From positions 1 through 6,808 of the forward strand of contig CALCSA010000321.1 in assembly GCA_937894185.1 (NCBI GenBank): a DNA stretch of 6,808 bases, read 5' to 3'. The DNA is from an uncultured Clostridia bacterium. GTDB lineage: Bacteria; Bacillota; Clostridia; Oscillospirales; Ruminococcaceae. Within the stretch, counting starts at the first letter, position 1. Each line of letters starts with the position of its first letter. Below, piece by piece: positions 5,888 to 6,808 of this stretch. A program made the translations under genes and the position numbers. The notes below the pieces were generated by a model. The model had not been told where the DNA came from. It did not search any database and saw only the letters and a list, made by a program, of their open reading frames with translations.

Positions 5888-6808
5888 TTATTCCCCCAGC
5901 AGGGCGCCCAGCAGAGCCTCGCCGCTGTTGGAAACCGGGATAACCTCAAGGCCCAGAGTCTCCTCCACCTGAACAAGGCTCACGTCGTCCAGAAAGAGGT
6001 CCCCCTCGTAGCGGAGCATTACCTGCGGGATCAGCAGGACATCGGTGCCGGGCAGAAGTCTTTCTTTCATGGCATCCATCAAATCCCCGCCGGTTACCAG
6101 CCCCGCCACCTGAATGCGGGGGCCAAAGAGCTTGTTTTCCACCGCCTCCACCTGAACGGAAAGGCCGGGAAATTGGCGGCAGGCCGCCTGTGTCAGCTCC
6201 TGCAGAAGGGGAAGGGCAGCCACTCCGGTGGCCAGCGCCACCTTCCGGTCCACGGGGCGGGAGGGCTTGTCCTCCAAGGCGTCGTAAAGCTCCTGACGCA
6301 GCAGGCTCCAAAGGCCCACTCCGTTTTCCAGCTGGTCAAAAGCGCCGTAAAACTCGGCTTCCGGCATCTTGCACCCCGCCAGAAGATAAAACTCGTCGGC
6401 GGCGTAGCAGATGCGCTCCCCGTAAAGCCGCTCCATCTTGTCGCCGTAGGAGCCCACCAAATCGATGATCCCGGCGGCTTCCTGCCGGGTAAAGGGGCGA
6501 AGGGGGGTAAGACCTTTCCGGTGAGCGGTCAGCCCCACCGGCACCACCGCTATGCTCTGCATATTAGGAGCCAGAGCGGTTAGGTCGAAAAGGCTGCGGT
6601 CCAGCGCCTTGCCGTCGTTGAGGCCGGGGCAAAGAACCAGCTGGGTGTTGAGGCGGATGCCTCCCTCCGCCAGCTGTGGCAGCCAGCGGAGCACTTCCCC
6701 CGCCCGGGGATTGCCCATCATCTCCACCCGCAGGTCGGGGTCGGTGGTGTGAACCGAGATGTTCACCGGGCTGATGTGCATGTTGAGGATTCTTTCAATC
6801 TCCCGCTG
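5888..6808 (-). CDS. DUF512 family protein (radical-SAM/PDZ type), 5' end beyond the window
   Basis: The frame is open to the window edge, so 306 C-terminal residues are visible, beginning QREIERILNMHISPVNISVH; ATG 6781 is internal, not the start. Visible landmarks, numbered from the first visible residue, are the barrel strand NISVHTTDP (16-24), QLVLCPGLNDG (56-66), AVVPVGLTAHR (87-97), ADEFYLLAG (137-145) and QLENGVG (159-165). These match the DUF512 family of iron-sulfur radical-SAM-like proteins found in Clostridia and cyanobacteria. Whole members are usually about 430-460 residues with an N-terminal PDZ domain and a CxxxCxxC cluster site; both would lie outside the window, so they are not shown here. 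The C-terminal part (from about 200 on) holds the domain with TGVAALPLLQEL and GLVTGGDLMDAM. The reaction is not known. It ends with TAA at 5888-5890 and lies upstream of the PBP gene in the same direction. Confidence 0.9.
   Translation of the reverse strand, partial: QREIERILNMHISPVNISVHTTDPDLRVEMMGNPRAGEVLRWLPQLAEGGIRLNTQLVLCPGLNDGKALDRSLFDLTALAPNMQSIAVVPVGLTAHRKGLTPLRPFTRQEAAGIIDLVGSYGDKMERLYGERICYAADEFYLLAGCKMPEAEFYGAFDQLENGVGLWSLLRQELYDALEDKPSRPVDRKVALATGVAALPLLQELTQAACRQFPGLSVQVEAVENKLFGPRIQVAGLVTGGDLMDAMKERLLPGTDVLLIPQVMLRYEGDLFLDDVSLVQVEETLGLEVIPVSNSGEALLGALLGE

Noticed and set aside
1..6808. CRISPR array, tRNA, rRNA or riboswitch
   Set aside because: No regularly spaced direct repeats, no tRNA cloverleaf with TTC arm, and no rRNA-like or riboswitch-like conserved core noticed on either strand by eye.

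Overview
The window looks like a piece of chromosome from a fairly GC-rich Clostridia species, probably a gut Oscillospiraceae/Ruminococcaceae-type bacterium. This is inferred from strong GGAGG-type ribosome binding sites, TTGACA/TATAAT-type promoters, a DUF512 radical-SAM gene, a class B penicillin-binding protein (PBP) and a small lipoprotein carrying an IGIIGGADGPTAIY motif. No species can be named from sequence alone.

Layout, left to right. Bases 1-230 hold the decayed 3' end of an IS3-family insertion sequence: a frameshifted transposase C-terminus, a hairpin and a probable right end. Bases 230-690 are more AT-rich, with no gene I can recognise; a start-less 46-codon reading frame (591-731) may be a gene relic. 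A promoter (694-722) precedes a + strand gene (767-1465) for a short, divergent nitrilase-superfamily-like protein. A 12-bp-stem bidirectional terminator (1540-1572) separates it from the convergent - strand gene for a TtcA-type tRNA thiolation enzyme (1604-2302). The 149-bp divergent intergenic region carries a good ttcA promoter whose -10 box lies inside a perfect inverted repeat, a likely operator. The + strand D-lactate dehydrogenase gene (2452-3438) follows and ends at a second bidirectional hairpin terminator.

The right half (3490-6808) is transcribed leftward. A DUF512/radical-SAM gene (5' end outside the window) is followed by a class B PBP (3728-5812) and then, 16 bases downstream, by a 73-residue lipoprotein (3490-3711). 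The PBP also has its own candidate promoter. PBP and lipoprotein look like one transcription unit ending at the 3453-3484 terminator, so the lipoprotein may act at the membrane or cell wall.

Functionally this is mostly housekeeping: wall synthesis, tRNA modification and fermentative lactate formation. The less ordinary items are the lipoprotein, whose motif is otherwise known from the membrane beta subunit of Na+-pumping decarboxylases; the ttcA operator; and the nitrilase-like protein, which lacks a clearly placed catalytic cysteine. Start codons were chosen by ribosome binding site, which shortens three genes relative to their longest open frames.
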